A DNA stretch of 64,000 nt from Anastatus disparis (GCA_017163975.1 JAFFSR010000010.1:3284001-3348000); one strand, 5' to 3'. Shown: positions 47,270 through 57,206, counted from the first letter of the stretch. The notes: generated by a model not told the origin, from the sequence alone. Translations and numbers: made by a program.

Positions 47270-47625
47270 CGTACCACCGTTAGTATGGACTATATATAAT
47301 GCGCACTGCACGGGAACGCGAAGGCCTTGTACAGGTTAACAGCAAGATTCCCAGTGGTGTTGATATGCAATGCTCAGTCCTACAGCATCAATCGCAACTA
47401 TTTTTTAAAAGTAGCATCGTAGCCACTCCTGACACCAAAAACCTGTAGGACAGTTGTCAGGCAGATCTCAGCAAAGATAATCTCAAATAGTCAAAAAAAG
47501 ATGAGATTAGCAGGTGCAAAAATCTTAAATCAATACAACTATATATATAAGAAATATACGTACCATCGTAAGACGCATCAATCCATAATGCGCACTGCAC
47601 GGGAACGTTAAGGCCTTCAGTAAAA
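47270..47625 (-). repeat. Two copies of an upstream leader of the ORF1-like fragment
   Basis: TAATGCGCACTGCACGGGAA occurs near 47298 and 47586, each followed by a CGTTAAGGCCTT- or CGCGAAGGCCTT-type word. On the minus strand each copy is followed by GTACGTAT, a donor-like site. Tandem 5' leader monomers are known in some non-LTR elements; that reading is an inference. Confidence 0.5.
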
Positions 47626-47899
47626 ACACGCAGCAATCAGTTCGTACAACATGTGGTTTATATTAAGGTTGATGCTTTTACAATAGCAGCACGCCTCAGG
47701 AAACAATCATTTCACCAATAATTAGTTTACATAAAGAGGCACACAAATTAGAAAGTAAATATTAAATTTAGTTTAAGGTAAAAAGTGTAAAATGAGATAG
47801 AAAGGGGGAAATAGAAATGGAGTTGAGTGAAGGTGAGATGAGTGAGATGATTGATGAAGGAAAATAGGATGAGAGTATAAGTGTCAAGAAGGGAAAAGT

Positions 47900-48303
47900 A
47901 TGTCATATATGGTTAGAACGTATGGAAAGGAGAAACTGTTGGCATTGAAAAGAGGAGAGAAGAGTCTCAAGGAGCTAGACGAACAGATAGAGAAAGGAGT
48001 AGGTAATGCAAAATGGGCGGTAGAAATGCTGGGAGAAAGTGAAAATACAGAATGGATGATATTTGAAGATGTAAAAGAATGAAATTTGCTGTTAAAGAAA
48101 TTTAGAAGAGGTAGGATGAGTAAAGGTGTGGTAATGGATGAACCTCTGATGGTATGGGAAAGAGAAGAAAGAGCAAGGAGAGAAAGAGAAGGAAGAGAGA
48201 CAGTGAAAAATAGGATCGTGAAAAAGCAAGAAAAGGAAGAAAGAATGATGAGGGATAGATCAGTACAGGACAGATTATGGAGAAGAAGATTTGAAGAAGA
48301 ATA
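47900..48303 (+). pseudogene. Charged ORF in two frames, origin unknown
   Basis: The first part ends at TGA 48080-48082 (VRTYGKEKLLALKRGEKSLK, VGNAKWAVEMLGE); the second runs 48086-48304 and is Arg/Glu-rich (REERARREREGRETVKNRIV, MRDRSVQDRLWRRRFEEE). G-rich, A-rich purine bias sets this stretch apart from the A/T array on either side. It is followed by ATAAATGAATAAA-type sequence. It could be an old retroelement ORF or a retrocopy. I do not recognise it. Confidence 0.4.
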
Positions 48304-48479
48304 GGAATAAGAGTGTAGCAGGTTGTATGCATGAAAAGAAGAAATGTTAAATAATTAGAATGACTTAATTGTAAATGTATTATTAAAGCTTAGATAACTC
48401 TCTCATACAGACATACAAACTTAAACGCACACACTCAGACACAGAAACAGATGTAACTTGAATAAATGAATAAAGTACT

Positions 48480-49177
48480 TATGATGATAATTTCCTTAGA
48501 TGTACTGTAGTGGAAACGTATTTAAAAGTATTGTATAACCTTGACAATTTTTTAATTTGATTATTTCAAATTAAGAATATCGGGCTGACCCAACTTACTG
48601 CTGTGGAAGTGTGTACACAAAATATAGTCGGTTGTGATGTAATCTTTTCATTTGTTCTGTAGTGAAAATGAATTTGAACTGTCATAAAAGTGCATACAGT
48701 AAATGTAGTTAGTAATGAAAATCTGTTTTTCATTACTATGGTAAGAATGTATGTGGAAGTTTTATATAACCTTGGCAGTTATTAATTTTAGAAATTCCAA
48801 ATAAAACATATCAGGCTTATTTATCTTACTATCCTGGAAGTGCGTATGAGAAATGTAGATGATAATGATAATCTACTTATCTCCACTGTAGTGAAAATGT
48901 ATTTATAAATTTGAATTATAGACTACCTGATCGATTAACCTTATTTTGATGAAAATTCACCTAAAAAATATAGTAGATAATAATAGTCTCCTTATCTCTT
49001 CTTTCGTGGAAATATATTTGGAAGTTTTGTATAACCCCAAAAATTATTTAGTTTCAAAGTTTTAAATACAGAATATCTGGCTGACTCATTTTACTGCCAA
49101 GTGCTTACAAAAATGTAGTTAGTTATAATAATCTTCTGATTTGTACTCTAGTGGAAATGTATTTGGAAGTTTTGTAT
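48480..49177 (+). repeat. Motif array, right arm, first part
   Basis: Units of about 180 bp alternating CTGTAGTGGAAATGTATT and CTGCTGTGGAAGTGTGTAC, separated by TTTTGTATAACCTT and ATATCGGGCTGA words. They align with the complement of 27.7-32 kb. Confidence 0.88.
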
Positions 49178-50455
49178 TGTAACGTTTTTATTTTCCGCGG
49201 GCAGGAAAATTACGTCTTTACCTCCTGTTGCCAGACGTTTCAGTGAGTGACCAGGCTTCGAGGCAGGAGGTCGGTTAGGACGGACGGTGGAAAGATAAAG
49301 GATAGTAAACAGGTTGACACATTTGTTTATACTAGGGAGTGCCTGGGCTTTATTGTACTCTAAACTCATATCTTACAACGACGTATAACAATAATAATAA
49401 AAGTAGTAAACTAACCTAAATTATATAAACCAAATAACTAACTTAAAATAATTATGCGCGTCATACAAAGAAATAAAGATTGAATTTATTATAAGCCACT
49501 TGACGGCTTATGTGCCTCTTGTTGGCGACGGAATAAATGAAATAAAAAATAATTCAAACTAAATTATATTACTTTCTTTTAATCATAAATAAAATAAATC
49601 AAATTAGACTAAACGGTATTTGACGGTCGGCTGGGTTAATTCGGTGATCGTGTAACGAACAAACAAAAATATAATATTAATAAACTAATTATTATAGTAC
49701 GGTGGGTGGATAGTACCCTTAATGCGGTAAAACGGAATGTGGCTGAAGGCCTATGATTCTCTAATGCGCGGCGGATGCACATGGGTAGAGTAATCCTAGC
49801 TTGCCCTTTTTCGGCGGCAGCAATAGGTGGAAAGGAAAGCACTGGTCGGCGTGGCGGCTCGACGGTAACCTTAATGTCAAATATGATTTAATAATGAATT
49901 AATAAAGTTACTATTTACACAAACGGCCGGTACGGCGGCTCGGTGGTACAGACTAATACAATCTTATATTAAATTAAACTAATTTATTATTTACAGTACG
50001 ATCGGTACAGCGGTACAGCGGTACGGCGGTGCGGAAGTGCATTTGCAACTTAACTCTGTTGCACTCGATTTAGGCGAGCGAGCGCACTACGCTAAAATCG
50101 ACCGCATCCCCATTCGCATCTAAAGTCTATATAAGCGAGCGCACTCTATATAGGCTTTAGTGCTCGAGAGAGAGAAAGAGAGCATTCTTAGCCAGAGCGA
50201 AACTTCGGGTGAGACGAATGCTACTGTTGTCTCCCCTCTCCCCAGGCCAGCGAGCGCACTCGGCGAAGAGAGAGAGAGGGAGAGCTCAGTCTGCAAAGCT
50301 TCCTCGGTACATCGAGCCTTGGCTCTCATATGTTCTCGAGCTCGCTGTTCCTCTTGCGGGAGCAGCAAAACTGACGGCGCGTGGCGGTTAAGCCTGTTAC
50401 TACCGTGGTGGGAGATTTGAATATCCTGTCTGCACGATTATGAATAATCGTTGCA
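49178..50455 (+). mobile_element. Solo LTR, 1278 bp
   Basis: It starts TGTAACG and ends CGTTGCA, flanked by GTAT (49174-49177 and 50456-50459). The array word TTTTGTATAACCT rejoins when it is removed. The TG...CA ends and the 4-bp duplication identify a long terminal repeat left by recombination. No gag, pol or primer-binding site is present. Base composition is far more GC-rich than the host array. Orientation is inferred from the TATA-like site at 50128. Gypsy or BEL/Pao cannot be separated. Confidence 0.88.
50128..50160 (+). promoter_or_regulatory. TATA-like core promoter in the LTR
   Basis: TCTATATAAGCGAGC followed by CTATATAGGCTTTAG. The position within the LTR, about 330 bases before its end, fits a U3/R boundary. 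The start site is not determined. Confidence 0.5.
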
Positions 50456-51216
50456 GTATAACCTGGGAAATCATTAAAATTAAAAATTTTAAATGAAGAA
50501 TATCGGGCTGAGCTATCTTACTGTTGTGATGTGCGTAGCGGCAATGTAGTAAGTAAAAATAATTTTGATATCTATACTATTGTGGAAATGTATTTTAAAG
50601 TTTGGTATAACCTTAAAAATTATTCAATTTAGAAGTATTATATAAAAAATATTAGGCAGAGTTATTTCACTTTTTTGAGAATGCGTACTAAAAATGTTGT
50701 TAATAATATTATTTCCCTTATCTATACTCTCGTGAAAATGAATTCGAATATTTCATATAACTTTAAAAATTATTTTAATTGAAAATTTTAACTACGGAAT
50801 CTTCTTATCACTATTGTAGTGAAAATCTATTTAAATATTTATACGACCCGAAAATTATCTAATTTCAGAATTTCAAGTACAGAATGTCTGGCCAATAAGA
50901 CTTATTTTTTTGAAAGATCCTGCAGTAAATGTGATTGGTAATTATGAACTTCTTATCTTTACTGTCGTAGAAATGTATTTAAAAATTTGGTGTAACCTTA
51001 AAAATCATATAATGTCGTGGAAATGGATATAAAAAATATTAAAAATGTAACGTTGTAGTGTCATTGTCGTGGAAATGTTTACTTGTCTAAAAGTATTGCT
51101 GTAGTATATTTTAAAACAAAATGTCGTGAAAACGCATCCCTTTGAAAAAGGTTGTTATGATAAGAAAAGACAGATGTATTCTAATTTTGTATCATAAAAG
51201 TAATGGTTGTGTTCTA
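50456..51216 (+). repeat. Motif array, right arm, second part
   Basis: Continues the same units (ATACTATTGTGGAAATGTAT, CTGTCGTAGAAATGTATT, TGTCATTGTCGTGGAAATG), becoming denser toward the terminus. Confidence 0.88.
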
Positions 51217-51310
51217 CACCGCGTCCTAGAAATAATAATTACATACAAAATCCGCGTCCCAGTAATAACAAGTACATACCAAATTTGCGTCCCAGAAATA
51301 ACGCTTATGG
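51217..51310 (-). repeat. Iterated terminal motif, right end of the array
   Basis: The complement gives AAGCGTTATTTCTGGGACG, GTTATTACTGGGACG and ATTATTTCTAGGACG, matching the left-end series. The first is identical to a left-end copy. Confidence 0.85.

Positions 51311-51339
<29 letters not shown>
51309..51339. repeat. (TA)n microsatellite at the right end of the array
   Basis: About 30 bases of TA directly outside the terminal motif, mirroring the left end. Confidence 0.93.
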
Positions 51340-51341
<2 letters not shown>

Positions 51342-51724
51342 CGGGCCATTTTAGTCTGGTTAAGGAACCCTCTACTCATTTTTATTGTGTTATTGTGTTA
51401 TGAAAAAAAAATAAAAAATATGAATATAAATATAAAGATATGAAAATTTGTATATAGGAATAAATTGTAGTTAATGATTAATAAAAATAACGCGGAACTC
51501 GTGACATAAACATACAATGTGTTGAAAGTAAATTGTTTGTTATTCCATTCGTTACGTGGAGAGGGGATGACAGAAGAATCGAACAACAAAGAATTTACTT
51601 TATCACATTCTTTGTTTATTTCATAATTAAATTTTGTATATATGTATATTTCTATTATTTTTATTTTATTTTACAGTAAGTTATTATTTAAGTTTATAAA
51701 ATTTTATGAAAATTGATTACTTAA
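51340..51724. other. Spacer
   Basis: A/T-rich sequence between the array terminus and the helicase remnant. No gene recognised. Confidence 0.4.
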
Positions 51725-51934
51725 TATAGAAAATGGTAATTTTCATTCAAAATATGAAAACGGAAATGACGTTATACAAATTCCAAAAGAAATATTGTCA
51801 AAGCGCAATCTAGTTCATGAAATTTACGGGCATAATATAAATATTGAAAATTGTGACTATTACGAAAATATTATATTAGCACTGAAAAACATAGATGTAA
51901 TAGAAATGAATGAAAAAAAGATACCACCCGTTAA
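51725..51934 (+). pseudogene. Helitron-type helicase fragment, upstream piece
   Basis: DVIQIPKEILSKRNLVHEIY followed by YYENIILALKNIDVIEMN matches the part of Pif1-like helicases of Helitrons between the middle motifs, where residues of the type ILTTKNEDVDEIN occur. The frame is cut by the TTAA palindrome at 51935 and is not followed by the expected sequence. It belongs with 55330-55897. Confidence 0.7.
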
Positions 51935-52315
51935 GAGCAGGTCATATATCTCTGTCCTTTTCTAATCAAAGAATTAATTTTTTTGCAAAATCTAATAATT
52001 GTAGCAAAAAATAAGGAGATAGCCCCATCTCGTATAATAAAAAGTAAGATTTTCTTTGGCGAGGAAAAATTATTTTTATCGCTTCTTTTTTAAGAAAACC
52101 TTGAAAAACTTAAAAAATAGAGGTTAGGATAAACAATTCAGTTTTTCAAGGTTTTCTTGAAAACGAAGCGATAAAAATAATTTTTCCTCATAAAAGAGAA
52201 TCTTGCTTTTTATTATACGAGATGGGGCTTTCTTCTTATTTTTTGCTACAATTATTAATTTTTGTGAAAAAATCAATTTTTTGATTAGAGAAGGACAGAT
52301 ATACTCGACCTCCTC
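51935..52315. mobile_element. 381-bp palindrome, family B, copy 3
   Basis: TTAA at 51931-51934 and 52316-52319. The ends are GAGCAGGTCATATATCTCTG and CAGATATACTCGACCTCCTC. More diverged than copies 1 and 2, but of the same total length. Confidence 0.93.
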
Positions 52316-52319
52316 TTAA

Positions 52320-53210
52320 GATGGTCGATAATGCCTAAACTCCGAAAATGATTCTATCTTTAACTGCTATATTTCTAATATTAAAAAAAGAGTTTACATC
52401 ATATTTTGACCGACCTCCCCCCTCCCCCCTCCCCATACCTTGAAAAAATCGTATTTTCGCTTTTTATTTTTTTTCTTGGATTCTAGTCGGTCAATCTACC
52501 TGAAAAAAATCGTGAAAGTCGTAAATTGATTCACAAATTATGTGAATTTTTTTTCAATGATGGTTATTTGATACCAAGTCGGCAAAAAAAAAATATTTTT
52601 TCTTTAAAATCTTTCTTATTTTTTTCCAGAGGGGGCTGCACGGCTGAATTTCATAAATTTCGTGCATTTTATTGAAAGACACTTACCTGAATTTCTTCAG
52701 AATATTTCGATTGGTGTTTCATCTCCAAAAATGCAAAAAACCGTTTTTTTAGCAATTTTTGACATTTTTTGGGAATGTTTAGAAATAATTAGCATCGAAA
52801 ATGCATGTGCGTAACGATAATAATCTCTATATATGCAAAGAAGGATATACAAGTTCTAAACAAAGGGTATTTTAGCCCAAACAAATATATTTATTAGAGC
52901 AAAATTGAAAAAAAGAAGGATATTCCGATAAGTAACTAATTTTATAAAATGCAAAAGATCAGAGAGCGTGGTAGCGCTCCATGCGGCAGAGTTGCGAAGC
53001 GCTACGGTAAACTCTATTTACTTTGATGATTTTGTCAGTGAGATTTAGAATTTCAGGGTATATTTTCAATTTACAAGCTCTAAAAGAATTGCCATAATTT
53101 ATTTTCACAATAAAGTGTGCCAAAATGATGTATTTTTCAAACCATAATTTAAAATGAAGTAAATATCCATTGTTTAAATTCTATACTATTAAGAGATATT
53201 AAACAGAAAT
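52320..53210. other. Unassigned repeat-like sequence
   Basis: C-rich run ACCTCCCCCCTCCCCCCTCC near 52420, and words such as AAAAAATCGTATTTTCGC. No ORF, and no partner found in this window. It separates the two helicase pieces, so it is at least partly inserted DNA. Confidence 0.4.
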
Positions 53211-53215
53211 AGTAT

Positions 53216-53400
53216 ATTACGTAACGAGTATTGAAAGGCTTTATTTACGAAAGGAGAAGTTTACGGCCCGAGCCGAAGGTAACCAGTTTCGTAAAAAAGC
53301 CTTTCCATATCAGTTGCGAACTGTATTTTTCGCTATAAGAGCCAAAAAGAGCAAGGAAGTTTCGATTTTAGGGTTAGCATGTAGAAAAAATTATTTTCTC
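53216..53400. repeat. Hairpin repeat H2
   Basis: AGTATTGAAAGGCTTTATTT pairs with AAAAAAGCCTTTCCATATC. The loop has GGCCCGAGCCGAAGG. It is homologous, inverted, to H1. Confidence 0.78.
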
Positions 53401-53479
53401 ATGTTTTTATAATTATCTTCGACAAAATTAGATATTACAATAAGATATTTTTTTTTTCATGCTCTCGCAGAAAGTTCAT

Positions 53480-53725
53480 GTCAAGTACGTACTTTTAAAT
53501 AAAGGTACATACTTCCTAAGAATGTATATACTTTTAAAATAAAAGTACATATCGAAGTGTTTTAGAAAAGTAAATATTTTTTAAAAGAAATACGTATTAT
53601 TTAAAGAATTTTGTGTCAAAGTATTCTCAAAAAGTACCACTAAAATGTTTCAAAAAAGTACTACTTTAGTTAAAGTATATACTTGAAGTATGTACTCGCA
53701 GTACCAACTTCAAGTACGTACTTAT
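53480..53725. repeat. Cluster of AAGTAC / GTACTT words
   Basis: Words such as AAGTACGTACTT, AAGTATATACTT-type and AAAGTACTACTTT recur about every 15-30 bases. Many are self-complementary around GTAC or TATA. No gene. Confidence 0.75.
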
Positions 53726-53939
53726 TTTCAACAGAGAATAGAGCTGTGCGCATGCACCCTTAGCCACTACTCAAAACCGTGTGCAGATGCTTACGAAGAA
53801 TGTTTTGCTACAATAATATCTATACGCATGTTACTCTTTGTATGTCATATTCTACTTAGCTATAAATCGATGTTTGAACAAACGTAATGTATATACTTAT
53901 TTATAGTTTATTGTATAAACTTATTTTAAATAAATGAGA

Positions 53940-54350
53940 AGCGGAAGAGTGTAAATATGTTGAAATTTAAAGAACAAGCCGAGAAAAATCATCCCTACTG
54001 AAAATATTGTATGAACTTTCATGTGAGATCTCATATGAAATCGCCTATGGAATCTCATACATATTCGTTGAATTTTGAAAATAAAATAAATATATGTGAG
54101 ATCTCATGTCAGATCGCACATATATTTATTTTATTTTAAAAATTTAGCGAATATACATTCGATTTCATATGCGATCTCATAGGCGATTTCATGTGACACC
54201 TCATATGCAATCTCGTGTGCGATCTCATATGTGATCTCACATGGGATCTCTTATATATTTTATTCAATTTAAAAAATTTGAAAAAGATATTTATTACTTT
54301 TTTATTTTTTTCGTCTTGTTCTTCAAATTTTGACAAATTTTGACATTATC
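53940..54350. repeat. Palindrome arrayed with GATCTCATATG-type units
   Basis: Units such as GAGATCTCATATG, GAGATCTCATGT and GCGATCTCATATG line both arms. The outer arms pair ATTTAAAGAACAAG with CTTGTTCTTCAAAT, and the inner arms pair AAATAAATATATGTG with CACATATATTTATTT. The minus-strand ORF of repeated MRSHMRSH-like residues is a by-product. Confidence 0.85.
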
Positions 54351-54605
54351 TATATTAGTACAATCATTTTAGTTGAAAAAAAAAATCCTTTGGAGCTGTT
54401 ATTTTTTTATGAACTTACAAAGCAAAAAATTTTGTGTGATTCGTCAAATTTTTGTATTAAAATTTTACAAACATGTTTGTAAAATCAACATAAAAATTAT
54501 TGTAATTTAAAAATTTCTGTGTACTTTTAAAATCAACACAAAAATTTTTGTAGAATTAACACAGAGTTTGTTATTTTTAAAAACATATGTGTACTAACAA
54601 GGAGA

Positions 54606-54824
54606 GTGTCAGAGTATTGGGACGCCGACCCTGCTCAAATTTTGGGAGATGATTTTAGGTGTAGAAATATGGAAAAAGCCAAGGTACTAGACTCTAACGC
54701 TCAATATTTCTCTAATTACAGGCAAATAAAAAAAATAACTATAAAAGTTACTAGATTTTCTAATGCTTATAATTCATTAGCATTGATAGCTAGAAGCCTG
54801 AACCTTTTTTTAAATGAAAGTTGA
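54606..54824 (+). CDS. Arm-encoded conserved ORF, left arm
   Basis: 72 codons beginning within the terminal repeat. Pieces are EYWDADPAQILGDDFRCRNM, VLDSNAQYFSNYRQIKKI and RFSNAYNSLALIARSLNLFL, ending NES and TGA 54822-54824. No domain is recognised. The same protein is encoded in the opposite arm and at 16.0-16.2 kb, with mostly synonymous differences against the latter, so it was once under selection. Lacking a clear initiator context, it may be a C-terminal exon and not a whole gene. The C-terminus of a TE protein is the simplest reading. Confidence 0.5.
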   Translation: MSEYWDADPAQILGDDFRCRNMEKAKVLDSNAQYFSNYRQIKKITIKVTRFSNAYNSLALIARSLNLFLNES

Positions 54825-55044
54825 GCTCAAATCCTTTTGAATTATCACTCATAGCATCCCGAAATATTATTTTTTTCTAAAGTTATAGAGGGATAAAAAT
54901 TGGACCTGAAATTCGTCTTCATAATATTAATTTTAATTAATTAATAATAAATGCTAAAATTTGTTTCAATTTTTATTCCTCTATAACTTTAGAAAAAAAT
55001 AATATTTCGGGGTGCTATAAGTGATAATTCGAAAGGATTTGAGC

Positions 55045-55227
55045 TCAACTTTCATTTAAAATAAGGTTCAGGCTTCTAGCTATCAATGATAATGAATTAT
55101 AAGCGTTTGAAAATCTAGTAACTTTTATAGTGATTTTCTTTATTTGCCTGTAACTAGAGAAATATTGAGTGTTAGAGTCTATCACCTTGGCTTTTTTCAT
55201 ATTTCTACATCCAAAATCATCTTCCAA
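55045..55227 (-). CDS. Arm-encoded conserved ORF, right arm
   Basis: 60 codons on the minus strand, opening with DDFGCRNMKKAKVIDS, followed by RFSNAYNSLSLIARSLNLIL and NES, with the same stop as the left arm. Upstream, a stop interrupts the part equivalent to PAQILG. A few residues differ from the left arm (G for R, K for E, I for V, T for A). Confidence 0.45.
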   Translation of the reverse strand: MEDDFGCRNMKKAKVIDSNTQYFSSYRQIKKITIKVTRFSNAYNSLSLIARSLNLILNES

Positions 55228-55329
55228 AATTTAAGCAGGATCGGCGTCCCAATACCCTGACACTCTCCTTGTAAGTTATTCAAATAATCTCATACTTTTA
55301 ATAATTAAATATAAGCATTATTATTATTA

Positions 55330-55897
55330 TATAAATGAACCAGTAATAGAGTTCTTGAGCATTGACTCTGCAAATGATGTGAATGACGAAAGTTTAGACG
55401 TAATTTTGCCAACAGAATTTTGAAATTCTTCAACGCCCAACAATTAACCTCCACATAGATTATAATTGAAAAAAGGAGCCATAGTAATGCTTCTAAGTAA
55501 TGTTAATTTGAATGAAGCACTTTGTATAACGAAACCCGATTAGTGATAACAAAATTAAAACAATTTGCTATTATTGCGCAAATATTAACAGGGAGTAAAA
55601 AAGAAAGCACTATATTCTTACTACGTATGACCTTATCAGCAAATGATGAACTGCCATTTCAAATGACCAGAAAACCATTTCCTAGGAAACTTGCTCATGC
55701 AATGCCTATCAATAAGTTGCAAGGACAATCGTTTAAAAAAGCAGGAGTGTATTTACCAACACCAATTTTCAGTCATGGGCAGTTATACGTGGCACTTTCA
55801 GAGACAACTAATAAAAAAGAATTGAAAATATTAACAGAAAAATCAAGAAAAGTTAAAGATAAAATGGTCTATACACTGAGAGAAAATTCATGCCAAT
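55330..55897 (+). pseudogene. Helitron-type helicase, C-terminal part
   Basis: Reads VIEFLSIDSANDVNDESLDV, then FXNSSTPNN and PPHRLXLKKGAIVMLLSNVN with two stops, a one-base slip at ALC/NETRLV, and an open stretch to TAG 55897. The C-terminal helicase motifs are visible as AHAMPINKLQGQSFKKAGVY and FSHGQLYVALSETT, characteristic of Pif1-type Helitron helicases that unwind DNA in rolling-circle transposition. The Rep (HUH) domain and Helitron ends are not seen. It is not functional. Confidence 0.85.
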
Positions 55898-56397
55898 AGA
55901 GCATTTAGTTTACGTATCCAAAGTTAGTAAGTGATATCCTATGCTTTCATAACAGCGCCATCTACTCTTACGAGGTTTGTGCTATCCAAAAACTGTTTGC
56001 TTACATGCTTTAGTAACTCCCCACTCTAATATCCTTCGATAGCTAGCGCTGTATCCTCTCATGGGACGTGAAGGAAGTAAACGTGGCTTGTCCACTATTC
56101 TTTCTTTACTGCTAACTATGGCATTCTTCTATTGCTCAAGTCGCCTTCTCTTTTGGGTGGCGACGCGAGCAAACACGGCTGGTCTATATTCAAAATCATG
56201 TTGCAAATTTCGTTAACGTATTTTCTTAGCGTGAATCTTTTATTTCTTTTCTTTTTTTATGAAGGGAGATACGTTATAAATATAACCTGTTGAACTTTTT
56301 AACTTTAAATAATTAATTTTTAACTTAAAATTTAATTATTTTAAACCGCTGGGGGGCAGATGAGCATGTACGATTTTACGCCAAAGAAATTTCGAAG

Positions 56398-56475
56398 TAG
56401 CGTTGGTCTAGTGCGTAATGTTCGCGCTTTTCCTTTTGAGTACGCGAGTTCAACTCTTGGTTAGAACCACTTTTT
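56398..56475 (+). other. tRNA-like segment, left arm
   Basis: TGGTCTAGTGCG resembles an A box and GAGTTCAACTC a degraded B box. GTTCGCGCTTT in between is shared with the segment at 11281 (GTTCACGCTTT). There is no complete cloverleaf. Confidence 0.5.
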
Positions 56476-57124
56476 TTAAACTTTTTTTTTTATTATTTCA
56501 ATAGTTTTTATTGCTTTTTTTTATTTATATTTTTTTTATTCTATTTTTTTATTAACTTTAAAATCTATTTTTTCACAAGTTACTTAAAGTATGCTCGTTT
56601 TTTTTTATTAATATTTTTAAATAAATTATTTCATATAGAAAATAATTTAAAATATTAATAAATAAATAATAGTGATGTTTACAATACTATAGTTCAATTT
56701 TGTCTTTGTAAACATATTTCAATATACAATATATATTATAACATAAATAATAATACCTCAGTTTTATTTATTTATTGTAATTCATTGTAAATTTTATAAA
56801 CTAAATTATAAATAAATTAAACTATACTACTATAAAATAAACATCACTATTATAAAATAAACATCACTATTATAAAATAAACATCACTATTATAAAATAA
56901 AAATCACTATTATAAAATAAACATCATTATTGTTTATTTATCAATATTTGTAATTACTACCTATAAAGAATAATTTATTTTTAAAAAATTTTCACTGAAA
57001 AAAACGAGCGTACTTGTGAAAAATTAAATTTTAAAATTATTAAAAAAATACAAAATCTAAAAAAAAATAAATATAAAAAGGAATAAAACATATTAAAACA
57101 ATAAAAAAAAAATTTTAAAAAAAG

Positions 57125-57206
57125 TGACCCTAGCCGAGAGTTGAACACGCGTACTCCAAGGGGAAAGCGCGAAAGTTACGCACTAGACCAACGCTACTTC
57201 GAAACA
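57125..57206 (-). other. tRNA-like segment, right arm
   Basis: The complement of the left-arm segment (TGGTCTAGTGCGTAACTTTC, GTGTTCAACTC), slightly diverged. Confidence 0.5.

Larger units (their letters stand above)
54598..55271. mobile_element. PIF-like palindromic element with TAA duplication
   Basis: The ends CAAGGAGAGTGTCAGAGTAT and ATACCCTGACACTCTCCTTG are flanked by TAA (54595-54597 and 55272-55274). Three-base duplications of this kind are typical of PIF/Harbinger. The arms are about 310 bases each around a TTAATTAATTAAT-type centre. Each arm carries an ORF reading inward, and a related truncated element is at 15966. Confidence 0.88.

Noticed and set aside
50120..50420. Overlapping ORFs of 60-86 codons on both strands in the GC-rich LTR
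   Set aside because: Overlapping frames on both strands with no domain; explained by GC-rich LTR sequence lacking stops.
54136..54336. Repeated MRSHMRSH protein on the minus strand
   Set aside because: Direct translation of the GATCTCATATG-type array; no independent coding evidence.
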